Shown here: piece by piece, positions 8,271 to 16,371 of the stretch
How the letters are laid out: every line of letters begins with the position of its first letter
Numbering within the stretch: the stretch's first letter is position 1
Assembly (NCBI GenBank): GCA_020053105.1
Contig: JAGVNU010000104.1
Coordinates: 1 to 33,239 of the forward strand
From: Thermodesulfovibrionia bacterium
GTDB lineage: Bacteria > Nitrospirota > Thermodesulfovibrionia > UBA6902
DNA: 33,239 nt
Direction: 5' to 3'
Program-made: the position numbers and the translations under genes
Notes under the pieces: model-generated
What the model was told of the DNA's origin: nothing
Database searches by the model: none
Seen by the model: the letters and a program-made list of their open reading frames with translations, nothing else

Positions 8271-8969
8271 TCATAATTTCCGGATAATCTGTTCTGCAAT
8301 ACTATTGAATACGTTTTGGACGTGGTGGCCGGAGGAATCTTTCATGTACTGTATAATGCCTAACAGGGGCACGCCTCCAAGCTTCTCAATAACATCAGGA
8401 TTGGTCCTGACCGACAAATCGTTTTTAATTTTTACTGAATGATTGAATATCACGCCCAGAATTCTCAATCCCTTATTCCTTGCGGCTTCGATTGTAAGCA
8501 GTGTATGGTTTATTGTTCCAAGCCCTGGCCGGGCAACAATTATTACCGGCAAGTTGAGGTCTTTGATAAGGTCAAGGAAAAGATATTTCTTGTAAACCGG
8601 CACCATGATCCCCCCTGCCCCTTCGACAATTGTGAGGTCGTATTTTTTTGATAGTTGTTTGTATACTGAAAATATATCTTGCTTCCTGATCACCGCGCCT
8701 TCAAGTTCTGCCGCAACTGCAGGGGCGAGAGGTTGTTTGAATCGGTAAGGATTAATGAGTTTAAGCGGCTCGTCTGCTTCAATGGCACAGACAAGTTTCA
8801 GCGCGTCCGCGGGAACAAGTCTTCCATTAAAGGTCCCGCAGCCTGTCTCAACAGGTTTCATCGGGCAGACGTTATACCCCATTTCTTTCATAGCCTTCAG
8901 AAGACCAATTGCTACAAAAGTCTTGCCGACCCCGGTGTCGGTACCGGTTATGAATATACCTTTATGCAT
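8271..8969 (-). CDS. bioD: Dethiobiotin synthetase
   Basis: A 232-aa ATP-dependent carboxylase that closes the ureido ring of dethiobiotin from 7,8-diaminopelargonate. The P-loop GTDTGVGKT is at residues 9-17, with MKPVETGC, EGAGGIMVPV and the C-terminal LGVIFNH region following. The start at 8969 gives the standard MHKGIFITGTDTG; an in-frame ATG 99 nt upstream would add residues read from inside fabG and is rejected. It follows fabG after 16 nt with a weak AAGAG site. It is the last gene of the biotin-related operon. bioA, bioB, bioC and bioH are not in the window. Confidence 0.95.
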   Translation of the reverse strand: MHKGIFITGTDTGVGKTFVAIGLLKAMKEMGYNVCPMKPVETGCGTFNGRLVPADALKLVCAIEADEPLKLINPYRFKQPLAPAVAAELEGAVIRKQDIFSVYKQLSKKYDLTIVEGAGGIMVPVYKKYLFLDLIKDLNLPVIIVARPGLGTINHTLLTIEAARNKGLRILGVIFNHSVKIKNDLSVRTNPDVIEKLGGVPLLGIIQYMKDSSGHHVQNVFNSIAEQIIRKL

Positions 8970-8985
8970 ACTCTTGTTTCGCCAT

Positions 8986-9693
8986 TTATAATATCCTGCC
9001 GTCAAGATTAAACACCTGCCCGGTAATCCCGGTTGTTCCCGCGAGATAGCAGATAAACTCCGCGACATTACCGGGATTGGAGTATTCGTTCACAAGGCTG
9101 TCCTTAAGAGCAGACTCTTTTGCCTTGTCAGTTGCCTCCATCCCCATGTCAGTGAGCATGTATCCGGGGAGAACGGCGTTTACCATTATATTATATCTGC
9201 TGAATTCCCGGGCTGCGGTCTTTGTCAAACCTATAAGTCCCGCCTTTGATGCTGAATAGGCTGACAGGCCTTCCCTGCCTTTAACACCAGCGTAAGAAGA
9301 GATATTTATTATGTGCCCGGATTTTTGCTTCATCATATGGCGGCCCACAGCACGGGTAAAATTAAACGGACCCTTGAGGTTCGTATTTACTATCTCATCA
9401 AAAGCCTCTTCCGATGTCTTAATCAGCAGGGACTCTTTTGTTATGCCGGCATTATTGACAAGCACATCGATCCTGCCCCATTTTTTTATGATTTCATTAA
9501 CAAGTCTGTTAGCTTCATTAGGATATCCAGCATCAGCTTTTAGCGCCATTGATTCATTAATCATTGAAGCTACGGCCTCTGCTTCAGTCTTATTTCCCCT
9601 GTAGTGAACAATAACCTGATGCCCCCTCTTTCCAAAGGCAAGCGCAACATCCTTACCGAGACCTCTGGATGAACCTGTGACCAAAGCGATCAT
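8986..9693 (-). CDS. fabG: FabG-type 3-oxoacyl-ACP reductase (SDR)
   Basis: A 235-aa classical short-chain dehydrogenase/reductase. The cofactor motif TGSSRGLG is at residues 6-13, NNAG at 80-83, and the catalytic S133, Y146 and K150 are in ISSYAG...YSASK. Family members reduce 3-oxoacyl-ACP in fatty acid synthesis. Placed between bioF and bioD, it may be dedicated to pimeloyl-thioester synthesis; this is inferred from position. Its ATG overlaps the stop of the preceding lipoprotein gene (TAATG), so the two are translationally coupled. Confidence 0.9.
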   Translation of the reverse strand: MIALVTGSSRGLGKDVALAFGKRGHQVIVHYRGNKTEAEAVASMINESMALKADAGYPNEANRLVNEIIKKWGRIDVLVNNAGITKESLLIKTSEEAFDEIVNTNLKGPFNFTRAVGRHMMKQKSGHIINISSYAGVKGREGLSAYSASKAGLIGLTKTAAREFSRYNIMVNAVLPGYMLTDMGMEATDKAKESALKDSLVNEYSNPGNVAEFICYLAGTTGITGQVFNLDGRIL

Positions 9694-9917
9694 TATTTAT
9701 TTGCCTTTAATACAGCCAATCTCTCTTTGGCCTTATCAATAAATTCGCTTTGAGGATGCTTCGTAATAATCTCTTCATATAATTGCACTGCATGCTCTTT
9801 GTTGTTTTGCAGCTCCTCGAATTTCGCTGTCTCGAATAGTTGAGATACATTGTTTTCTGAACAGCCTGACAGAGCGACAAAAGCAACTATCATTACAACT
9901 TGCGCTATTTTTCTCAT
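9693..9917 (-). CDS. Small TPR-like lipoprotein
   Basis: A 74-aa predicted lipoprotein. A hydrophobic signal with lipobox LSGC (C19) is followed by about 55 residues that look like one and a half tetratricopeptide units (FEELQNNKEHAVQLYEEIITKHPQSEFIDKAKERLAVL), resembling part of a YbgF/CpoB or BamD repeat. It is embedded between bioF (13 nt upstream) and fabG (1-base overlap), an odd place for an envelope protein. Its role is unknown; it may anchor or tether a partner in the envelope. Confidence 0.82.
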   Translation of the reverse strand: MRKIAQVVMIVAFVALSGCSENNVSQLFETAKFEELQNNKEHAVQLYEEIITKHPQSEFIDKAKERLAVLKANK

Positions 9918-9930
9918 AAAAACTCTCCAG

Positions 9931-11145
9931 TCATTTACGATCTAATTTTAATACCTCCAGTACCCTATCAATATCTTCATCCGTATGCCCCGCATTGACT
10001 GAAAACCTTATCCTGCACCTGTCCTCCGGTACTGTGGGAGGTCTTATCGCAGGCGCAAATATCCTATTCTCATAAAGATACGCACCCAGTTTCAGGGCAT
10101 TTTTTGCGTCGCCTGTCAATACAGGAATAATCGGAGTCTCTGAACCGAGCGTATCAAAGCCCATATATTCAAGTCCGGTATAAAGACGCTTCCTGTTTTT
10201 CCATAATCTTTCTCTTAATCTGACCGACTTGCTGTCAATAATATCCATTGCCTTGCAGCCTGCTGCGGCCACTGCCGGAGGAAGCGACGTTGAATAAATA
10301 AAACTCCTTGCCCGGCTAATCAGCAGATCGATCAGATCTTTTCTGCCGGCAACAAATGCGCCGTAACATCCGGCAGCCTTGCTCAGCGTCCCCATCTGAA
10401 TAATGTTGTCCGCCTTGATTCCGAAGTGCTCCAGTGCGCCCCTGCCCGTTTTGCCGAGCACCCCCGTACCATGGGCATCGTCAATCATTAATATTGCACC
10501 GTATCTTTCACACATTAACGTCAAATCATTCAGCGGCGCTATGTCTCCGTCCATGCTGAACACCGTATCGGAAATCACAAGTCTTCGCCTTGCTGATTTA
10601 CTATTAAGCGACTTCCTCAACAGAGACTCAAGGTGATTTATATCCCTGTGCCTGTATACCATCACACCTGCATTTGCCAGCCTTGTACCGTCTACTATGC
10701 TCGCGTGATTGAGTTCATCACTGAAGATAACCGTATCTGCCCCTGCTATGACAGGTATAATGCCGGTATTGGCTGCATAGCCGGTGTTGAATACAAGGGC
10801 TGCTTCTGTTTTTTTGAACTTCGCAATTCGTTCCTCAAGATCAGCATGGGGAGGGAATGTCCCGCTCAACAGCCTTGATGAGCCGGAACCGAAGCCATAT
10901 TTCTTTAAGGCCGCAACTGCTGCTCTTACAATTTCAGGATGATTTGATAATCCGAGATAATCGTTTGAGGAAAAATTTGTATAGACCTGATGTTTTATAT
11001 TTATATTTGCATTGCCTGAAGGTTCGACACAAGTCAATTTCCGGAGGAGGTTTTTATTTCTTAACTGTTTGAGGTCTTCAACAAACTCACTTTTTTGTAC
11101 GGGCGGGGACACCCCGACCCTACCGCCCTTTTCAGACCCCTTCAC
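9931..11145 (-). CDS. bioF: 8-amino-7-oxononanoate synthase
   Basis: A 404-aa PLP-dependent alpha-oxoamine synthase that condenses pimeloyl-thioester with alanine. Motifs include FSSNDYLGLSNHPE, IDDAHGTGVLG and the PLP lysine in MGTLSKAAGCYGAF. The likely start is GTG at 11145, inside the end of queE (14-nt overlap). Residues about 5-17 (EKGGRVGVSPPVQ) are encoded by a palindromic repeat and precede the normal family start region (FVEDLKQLRNKNLLRKL), so the first about 18 residues are probably a non-conserved tail. No better start lies downstream of the repeat. Confidence 0.94.
   Translation of the reverse strand: MKGSEKGGRVGVSPPVQKSEFVEDLKQLRNKNLLRKLTCVEPSGNANINIKHQVYTNFSSNDYLGLSNHPEIVRAAVAALKKYGFGSGSSRLLSGTFPPHADLEERIAKFKKTEAALVFNTGYAANTGIIPVIAGADTVIFSDELNHASIVDGTRLANAGVMVYRHRDINHLESLLRKSLNSKSARRRLVISDTVFSMDGDIAPLNDLTLMCERYGAILMIDDAHGTGVLGKTGRGALEHFGIKADNIIQMGTLSKAAGCYGAFVAGRKDLIDLLISRARSFIYSTSLPPAVAAAGCKAMDIIDSKSVRLRERLWKNRKRLYTGLEYMGFDTLGSETPIIPVLTGDAKNALKLGAYLYENRIFAPAIRPPTVPEDRCRIRFSVNAGHTDEDIDRVLEVLKLDRK
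11097..11123. repeat. Palindromic repeat inside the 5' end of bioF
   Basis: Imperfect inverted repeat on the plus strand: 12-nt arms GTACGGGCGGGG and CCCCGACCCTAC, two mismatches, loop ACA. It shares the GTA...GGGCG...CCC-TAC outline with the repeat at 3166-3189. It lies in frame at the bioF N-terminus, next to the queE stop, and would form a strong hairpin at the translation start of bioF. Confidence 0.6.
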
Positions 11146-11776
11146 GTTCGTCAGGCGCCCAGATGTATTTATGGATCTGCAACTGGACCCTTATCGGGAG
11201 ATTGTCCCGCAATACCCACTCCACAAGAGACTTGGGAGAAAGCTCTCCGTAGGCCGGAGAAAAGAGGATGTTTTCGAATTTATCGAGAAGGTTATGCTCA
11301 GCTATTATGCCCTTTGCCCAGTTATAATCCGACTCATCCATCAGGACAAATTTTATCTGATCGGTGGGCTTAAGGAACTCAAAGTTCTTGGGCCTCATCC
11401 TTTCGCTCATCCCGCTCTTCGGGGTTTTGAAGTCCATTATAAGAGTAAGCCTTTTATCGAGGCAGCCGATACAGATAGAGCCATTGGTCTCGACGAGGAC
11501 GTTGTAACCCTTGTCCAGAAGGGTCTTCAGTAATTTGGGGGTTTCTTCCTGCAGCAGCGGTTCGCCGCCGGTGAATTCAACACACTTTACACCGTATTCT
11601 TCTATCTTCTTTATTATTTCTTCATCGGAAGTTTCCTTACCGTTATAGTAAGCATAATTTGTATCACAGTAGGTGCATCTGAGATTGCAGCCGGCGAGCC
11701 TTACAAAGGTGCAGGGCAGCCCCGCATATGTAGATTCCCCCTGGATACTCTTGAAGATTTCGTTGATTTTCAGCAT
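11132..11776 (-). CDS. queE: 7-carboxy-7-deazaguanine synthase
   Basis: A 214-aa radical SAM enzyme that converts 6-carboxytetrahydropterin to 7-carboxy-7-deazaguanine, on the route to queuosine. The cluster motif is C30-x3-C34-x2-C37 in AGCNLRCTYCDT, and the N-terminal IFKSIQGEST and FTGGEPLLQ segments are typical. It heads the biotin-related operon and overlaps bioF by 14 nt. The Shine-Dalgarno is weak (TAGAAG). The partner gene queD is at 24360-24728 in another operon; queC and queF were not seen. Confidence 0.95.
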   Translation of the reverse strand: MLKINEIFKSIQGESTYAGLPCTFVRLAGCNLRCTYCDTNYAYYNGKETSDEEIIKKIEEYGVKCVEFTGGEPLLQEETPKLLKTLLDKGYNVLVETNGSICIGCLDKRLTLIMDFKTPKSGMSERMRPKNFEFLKPTDQIKFVLMDESDYNWAKGIIAEHNLLDKFENILFSPAYGELSPKSLVEWVLRDNLPIRVQLQIHKYIWAPDEREGV

Positions 11777-11845
11777 AAAAAATGCTTCTAATTTGTTAAC
11801 GATACAATTTTAAAAATAAGAATAGTAATATCATAATGAAACTCC

Positions 11846-11876
11846 TTGACAATTGCAAGGCGGCTAACGTTATAAT
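11846..11876 (+). promoter_or_regulatory. Consensus promoter directly before nfeD
   Basis: TTGACA (11846-11851) and TATAAT (11871-11876) both match the sigma70 consensus perfectly, but the spacer is 19 nt rather than 17. TATAAT ends 5 nt before the nfeD ATG at 11882, so transcription should begin at or within the start codon. Confidence 0.55.
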
Positions 11877-11881
11877 TGCCA

Positions 11882-13159
11882 ATGATAAAGAATATTCTTC
11901 TCCTTCTTTTCTTCCTTTTTGTCCCCGTCTTCTCTGCTGAGAACCTGAATGCTGAAATTCTTGTGATCAATGTTGAAGGAGTTGTTAATCCGGTCATGTC
12001 GGAGTTTATAACAAAAAGCATTGATGAAGCAGAAATGGAAAAGGCGAATGTGCTTGTAATTGAACTTGATACGCCGGGCGGGCTCGATACCTCAATGAGG
12101 TCCATAGTTAAAAAGATCATTGCAAGTGAAGTCCCCGTTGTTGTGTACGTCTCTCCCAGCGGCGCAAGGGCTGCTTCAGCAGGTGTTTTCATCACCATCG
12201 CCGCACATGTTGCCGCCATGGCCCCGGGGACTAACATCGGGGCGGCCCATCCGGTCGGGGTCGGGGGTAAAATGGACAAGACCATGGCGGAAAAAGCCGT
12301 CAACGATGCTTCCGCCTATATAAAATCCCTGGCCGAGAAAAGAGGCAGAAATGCCGAGTGGGCTGAAAAAGCAGTACGGGAAAGCGTATCTGTGACTGAA
12401 CAGGAGGCCCTTAAACTGAATGTCATAGACATCGTGGCCCCGGACATCAAATCATTACTGGAAACTATCGACCAGAGAGAAGTACAGGGTCCCGCCGGCA
12501 AACAAATCATCCAGACCAAGGGAGTCAAAATCCGCTACAAGGAAATGGGCCTCAGACATAAGGTCCTCGATATCATCAGCGATCCCAATATAGCGTATCT
12601 GCTTATGCTGCTAGGTTTTTACGGCCTTTTCTTTGAACTCACAAATCCGGGAGTTATCTTACCGGGTGTGCTCGGCGCTTTCTCTCTGATATTGGCGTTA
12701 TATTCCTTTCAGACCCTGCCGGTCAATTACGCCGGGCTTCTGTTAATAATCCTGGCGATTGTATTGTTCATTCTCGAAATCAAAGTCACTTCATACGGCA
12801 TGCTGACAATTGCCGGCCTGGTTTCCATGACCATAGGCTCAATTATGCTCTTTGATTCTCCCCTGCCGTTTTTCCAGCTTTCACTGAAGGTCATTCTCCC
12901 TGCCGTCATGATCACCACTTTATTTTTCAGTCTGACGGTTTATCTTGCGGTAAAAGCATATAAACGAAAACCGGTGACCGGCGCTGAAGGACTTATAGGG
13001 CTTGCAGGAGAGACGAGGACAGACGTTCATCATAAGGGCCAGGTTTTTGTTAACGGAGAACTATGGCAGGCGTGGAGTGACGAGCCTGTCAAGACCGGAG
13101 AGAAAATAATAGTTGAAAAAGTGGAGAACTTAAAATTAAAAGTCAGAAAGGCAACATAA
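11882..13159 (+). CDS. NfeD-family membrane-bound serine protease
   Basis: A 425-aa long-form NfeD protein. A signal peptide (residues 1-18) leads into a ClpP/SppA-like protease domain with nucleophile S99 in ARAASAGVF and general base K138 in KAVNDASAYIKS. Several membrane helices follow (about 235-355), then a C-terminal OB-fold NfeD domain ending in KVENLKLKVRK. The family pairs with stomatin-type SPFH proteins and can cleave their hydrophobic C-termini; an SPFH gene follows 31 nt downstream. The ATG at 11882 is preferred to an in-frame TTG at 11876, which lies within the -10 box. No Shine-Dalgarno is present, suggesting leaderless translation. Confidence 0.93.
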   Translation: MIKNILLLLFFLFVPVFSAENLNAEILVINVEGVVNPVMSEFITKSIDEAEMEKANVLVIELDTPGGLDTSMRSIVKKIIASEVPVVVYVSPSGARAASAGVFITIAAHVAAMAPGTNIGAAHPVGVGGKMDKTMAEKAVNDASAYIKSLAEKRGRNAEWAEKAVRESVSVTEQEALKLNVIDIVAPDIKSLLETIDQREVQGPAGKQIIQTKGVKIRYKEMGLRHKVLDIISDPNIAYLLMLLGFYGLFFELTNPGVILPGVLGAFSLILALYSFQTLPVNYAGLLLIILAIVLFILEIKVTSYGMLTIAGLVSMTIGSIMLFDSPLPFFQLSLKVILPAVMITTLFFSLTVYLAVKAYKRKPVTGAEGLIGLAGETRTDVHHKGQVFVNGELWQAWSDEPVKTGEKIIVEKVENLKLKVRKAT

Positions 13160-13190
13160 GTCAGCGGACTTATAAAAAAGGAGGGGCAAA

Positions 13191-13970
13191 ATGTACCAGT
13201 TTGGTTTTCCGGGATTAATATTCGCAATTCTGTTGGTTGTATATTTTGTTAGCAGTTCAATCAAGATTCTCCGTGAATATGAAAGAGGGGTTGTTTTCAG
13301 ACTCGGCAGACTGATACCGATTAAAGGCCCCGGTCTTGTAATAATCTGGCCTGTAATCGATAAGCTTGTAAAGGTGGACCTCAGAACAGTCACCTTTGAC
13401 GTGCCTGCCCAGGACATAATCACCAAAGACAACATCTCTGTTAAAGTTAACGCTGTTGTTTATTTCAGGGTCATTGACCCCACAAAGGCCATTACCGCAG
13501 TTGAAGATTTTCATTATGCAACGTCACAGATTTCCCAGACAACATTGAGAAGCGTCCTGGGCCAAAGCTCACTTGACGAACTCCTGGCAAAAAGGGATGA
13601 ATTAAATGCAGAGCTTCAAAAAATCATCGATGAACAGACAGAGCCATGGGGAATCAAGGTTGCCACGGTAGAAGTAAAGAACGTTGATCTGCCTGTTGAA
13701 ATGCAAAGGGCAATTGCAAAGCAGGCAGAAGCTGAACGGGAAAGAAGGGCAAAAATCATCCATGCGGAAGGTGAGTTCCAGGCAGCGCAGAAACTGTCGG
13801 AGGCGGCGGCAATTATAGGTTTACAGCCTACGGCGATTCAGCTCAGATTTCTCCAGACTTTAACAGAAATAGCAACTGAAAAGAACTCAACAATTATTTT
13901 CCCTGTTCCCATAGATCTCTTAGAGCCTTTTATGAATAAATTAAAGAAAGATGCGGCGCAGATAAAATAA
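13191..13970 (+). CDS. SPFH/stomatin-like (slipin) membrane protein
   Basis: A 259-aa slipin. One N-terminal membrane segment (about residues 7-23) is followed by the Band 7 domain starting at [15 protein letters not shown], then an Ala/Glu-rich helix ([27 protein letters not shown]), typical of the oligomerising part of the family. It should assemble in the inner membrane with the NfeD protein encoded just upstream. The start has AAAGGAGG before ATG. Length matches prokaryotic p-stomatins. Confidence 0.95.
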   Translation: MYQFGFPGLIFAILLVVYFVSSSIKILREYERGVVFRLGRLIPIKGPGLVIIWPVIDKLVKVDLRTVTFDVPAQDIITKDNISVKVNAVVYFRVIDPTKAITAVEDFHYATSQISQTTLRSVLGQSSLDELLAKRDELNAELQKIIDEQTEPWGIKVATVEVKNVDLPVEMQRAIAKQAEAERERRAKIIHAEGEFQAAQKLSEAAAIIGLQPTAIQLRFLQTLTEIATEKNSTIIFPVPIDLLEPFMNKLKKDAAQIK

Positions 13971-14093
13971 TAATTGATGCGCGTTGTATGATATAAAGTA
14001 GTTTGTCGCAACATGTAACCTGATCTGCGTAATTTGCATCTTACACACTGACGGCCTTCTTGCGATAACTATTAACTCCGCAATTAGAAGATA

Positions 14094-14363
14094 ATGATTC
14101 GTAAAGATAAAAAAAAAGGCCCCATAATCACAACGATCGAGCAGGCCAAACGTCTTATTAAAATTGTAATCGGTTTTACAATTCTTTTAGGTGGTTTCAT
14201 CATGCTTTTCATCCCCGGCCCCGGCATACCAACTATTGTCGGGGGACTCGCAATCCTGGCTACTGAGTTTGTATGGGCAAAAAGGCTTATGAATCGATTC
14301 AAGGACGGCGCGAATCATTTGAAAAACTCTATTTTGAACAATTCAAAAAATAAAACCGGCTGA
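14094..14363 (+). CDS. Small PGPGW-type membrane protein
   Basis: An 89-aa protein with two hydrophobic segments around FIPGPGIPTIVGGLAILATEF, which fits the PGPGW family of putative transmembrane proteins, although the motif here is PGPGI rather than PGPGW. The N-terminus is basic (MIRKDKKKG) and a charged tail follows the second helix. It lies 123 nt after the SPFH gene on the same strand, so it may have its own promoter. The function of the family is not known. Confidence 0.75.
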   Translation: MIRKDKKKGPIITTIEQAKRLIKIVIGFTILLGGFIMLFIPGPGIPTIVGGLAILATEFVWAKRLMNRFKDGANHLKNSILNNSKNKTG

Positions 14364-14435
14364 TTTATCAGGCGCAAAGGGCCAAATATAAAGAAACACC
14401 ATGTCCTCCACCGACACTTTATCGCTATAAATCAA

Positions 14436-15803
14436 CTACGCACTAATATCCATATCCCCTATCAATAAACTCGGCGATCCGGCGCTTCCGTAAAACCGGA
14501 GGTCAGGTCCAACCGCTTCCACTTTGTTAAACATGTCGAGTATATTCCCTGACATAACGGCCTCCTTGACCGGATATGCCGCTTCACCATTTTCAATCCA
14601 CAGTCCCGATATCCCGATGGAAAAATCACCGGAGATAGGATTTGCGGTGTGTACTCCCATTGCGCCGAGTATCAATATTCCCTTTGACATTGATTTCAAC
14701 AATGAGTTGTTTTTTACTGTCATCTTTTCTGACTCGTGACTCCCGGCTTCTGACTTCTCATCCCGGGCCGGTTTGATAAACATATTTGTCACACCAACAC
14801 CCGGCAGGCTCTTAAATCCTCTCACTGCATTGCCTGTGGAAAAGACGCCGTCCTTTTTCGCAGTATATGTATTATAAAGGTAGCTCTTGAGAATACCTTC
14901 GGACACCAAGGTCTTATTGAGTACAGGGACCCCTTCATCATCAACCGGTTTTGTGCCGGTGCCCCATGCCAAGGTCCCGTCATCGACAATGTCCACAAGG
15001 CCGCTTATTATTTTCTGTCCTATCTTTCCTGTAAGGAATGACCGCTGTTTCTGTACCGACTCTGAGGACAAAGAAGCGCTGAGTATCTCGAGAAAGTCAA
15101 CGGCAACTGCGGTACTGAGAACTACCGGCACCCTGACCGCGGACATCTTTCTTGAGCCAAGCAGTTCTATGGCCCTTCTCGACGCCTCTTTTCCAACTGC
15201 CTTTATATCGACATCGCCCCTTCTCCTGCTTCCTGCATAATCCCAGCCCATCTGGCTGTCACCCCCTTTATCCTGTGCCAGAGTCGTTACATGGGCAGAA
15301 TAATAAGTGCTTTTATATGAGGCGTTGAGCCCCTTTGAGTTTATGATTGCGGTGCTTCCTACAGCCGCGCTGACTTCTGCTTTTCTTACCTTCTTTATTC
15401 TTTCATCAAATGCAAGGGAGCTTTCTTCCAGTAATATCGCATCCCTTATAATGTCTTCGTCTTTCAATGCCTCAATTTGCTTATCAAATATCGAAACCTC
15501 TCCTGAATGCATACAGTCCGGAATGCCGGCAAATTGATCCTCATATGTCCATTCCGCACCCTCCAGTGCTTCGTCTATTATCTTCGCGATGCCTTCAGGA
15601 CTTGTCGTAAAGGAGAAGCCGGTCTTATGTTTTTTTATGACACGTAGGGCAATGCCAAAGTCAAGGGACGCCTCCAATGCCTCCACCTTACCATTCTTAG
15701 CTTCCACCGATATGCCTCTGGATCTCTTAATAAATACCTCTGCTGCATCACACCCTTTATTAATGGCTTTTTTAATAATGTCTTCAGCAAAACTCTTATC
15801 CAT
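14436..15803 (-). CDS. pmbA: PmbA/TldE-family protein
   Basis: A 455-aa member of the PmbA/TldD family. The TldD-TldE complex degrades or processes small peptides, with the metal site on the TldD subunit. This protein has the TldE outline: AEVFIKRSRGISVEAKNGKVE at the N-terminus, TKPVDDEGVPVLNKTLVSEGIL in the middle and VHTANPISGDFSIGISGLWIENGE near the C-terminus. No TldD gene is in the window. Residues about 345-362 (PARDEKSEAGSHESEKMT) look like a low-complexity insertion coded by a repeat tract. The start has GAGGAA upstream, and a perfect palindrome lies just before that. Confidence 0.92.
   Translation of the reverse strand: MDKSFAEDIIKKAINKGCDAAEVFIKRSRGISVEAKNGKVEALEASLDFGIALRVIKKHKTGFSFTTSPEGIAKIIDEALEGAEWTYEDQFAGIPDCMHSGEVSIFDKQIEALKDEDIIRDAILLEESSLAFDERIKKVRKAEVSAAVGSTAIINSKGLNASYKSTYYSAHVTTLAQDKGGDSQMGWDYAGSRRRGDVDIKAVGKEASRRAIELLGSRKMSAVRVPVVLSTAVAVDFLEILSASLSSESVQKQRSFLTGKIGQKIISGLVDIVDDGTLAWGTGTKPVDDEGVPVLNKTLVSEGILKSYLYNTYTAKKDGVFSTGNAVRGFKSLPGVGVTNMFIKPARDEKSEAGSHESEKMTVKNNSLLKSMSKGILILGAMGVHTANPISGDFSIGISGLWIENGEAAYPVKEAVMSGNILDMFNKVEAVGPDLRFYGSAGSPSLLIGDMDISA
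14728..14766. repeat. Pentamer-type tract inserted in pmbA
   Basis: The plus strand shows degenerate repeats of a TGACTC/TGACTTC-like unit (GACTCGTGACTC ... TTCTGACTTCTCA). It codes for a charged, low-complexity stretch of PmbA. It shares the 11-mer ACTCGTGACTC with a tract inside kdsB. Confidence 0.5.
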
Positions 15804-15822
15804 ATTCGTTCCTCGTTTAATC

Positions 15823-15855
15823 TTTAAGCTGTTAACTGCCGGTTAACAGCTTAAA
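15823..15855. promoter_or_regulatory. Perfect 14-bp palindrome upstream of pmbA
   Basis: Left arm TTTAAGCTGTTAAC, loop TGCCG, right arm GTTAACAGCTTAAA, without a mismatch. It lies 20-52 nt before the pmbA start, just upstream of its ribosome site. There is no T-tract on either side of note, so an operator or 5' leader hairpin is more likely than a terminator. Confidence 0.6.
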
Positions 15856-16023
15856 GTATACAACAAAGTTCGCCGATAAATATAACTGTGTAGCCGGTTA
15901 TATGTTCTTATGAAAACAATTACTCAAACACGAAAAACAGAATGTCTAAGACATTGAAATATCAGAACCTTCATTTAGCATCATAATTGCTATAAAAGAA
16001 TCTGAAGAAAGAATGGAGGTATC

Positions 16024-16371
16024 ATGAGAAAACGAAAAAAGCTTGCCTTATTAGTGTCGGTGTTTTCTATATTGATAGTTTCTGCATTTATAGACAGCTT
16101 TGATGCCCTTGCCGACGTCCCAAAAGTTAAGGCAGCCGGGACACTGACCTCAATAGACGATGAGGGAAGGGTTGTTATTGATGAAAAAGGATTTGAGCTT
16201 GACCCCTCTGTGATAGTTGTAAACCGCAAAGGGGAGAGCGTTTCTCTACGCAGTCTTTCACTTCCTGCACGAGTCAGCTTTGAATATAGATATGAAAAAA
16301 CAGGGTTTATCATCGTGTTTATAGAGGAAGTGAAAAGCAAGGCAGTTAAAAATAAAAGGGGGAAGCGATGA
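16024..16371 (+). CDS. Small exported protein preceding pilY1
   Basis: A 115-aa protein with a basic N-terminus and a hydrophobic segment (signal peptide about residues 1-31, or a membrane anchor), then a beta-rich part (AAGTLTSIDDEGRVVIDEKGFELDPSVIVVNRKGESVSLRSL split by turns) and a Lys-rich tail. I recognise no named family. Its stop overlaps the pilY1 start (ATGA) and its ribosome site is strong (ATGGAGG), so it is co-translated with PilY1 and may act as a periplasmic accessory of it. Confidence 0.8.
   Translation: MRKRKKLALLVSVFSILIVSAFIDSFDALADVPKVKAAGTLTSIDDEGRVVIDEKGFELDPSVIVVNRKGESVSLRSLSLPARVSFEYRYEKTGFIIVFIEEVKSKAVKNKRGKR

Noticed and set aside
8970-9068. N-terminal extension of BioD by 33 residues
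   Set aside because: The added residues are read from inside fabG, and the family starts at MHKGIFITGTDTG.
11788-12303. 171-aa minus-strand reading frame
   Set aside because: It is antisense to the protease domain of NfeD, has no ribosome site and no family features.
14436-15803. Active-site metallopeptidase role for PmbA itself
   Set aside because: No HExxxH motif is present. The metal site belongs to the TldD subunit, which is not in the window.
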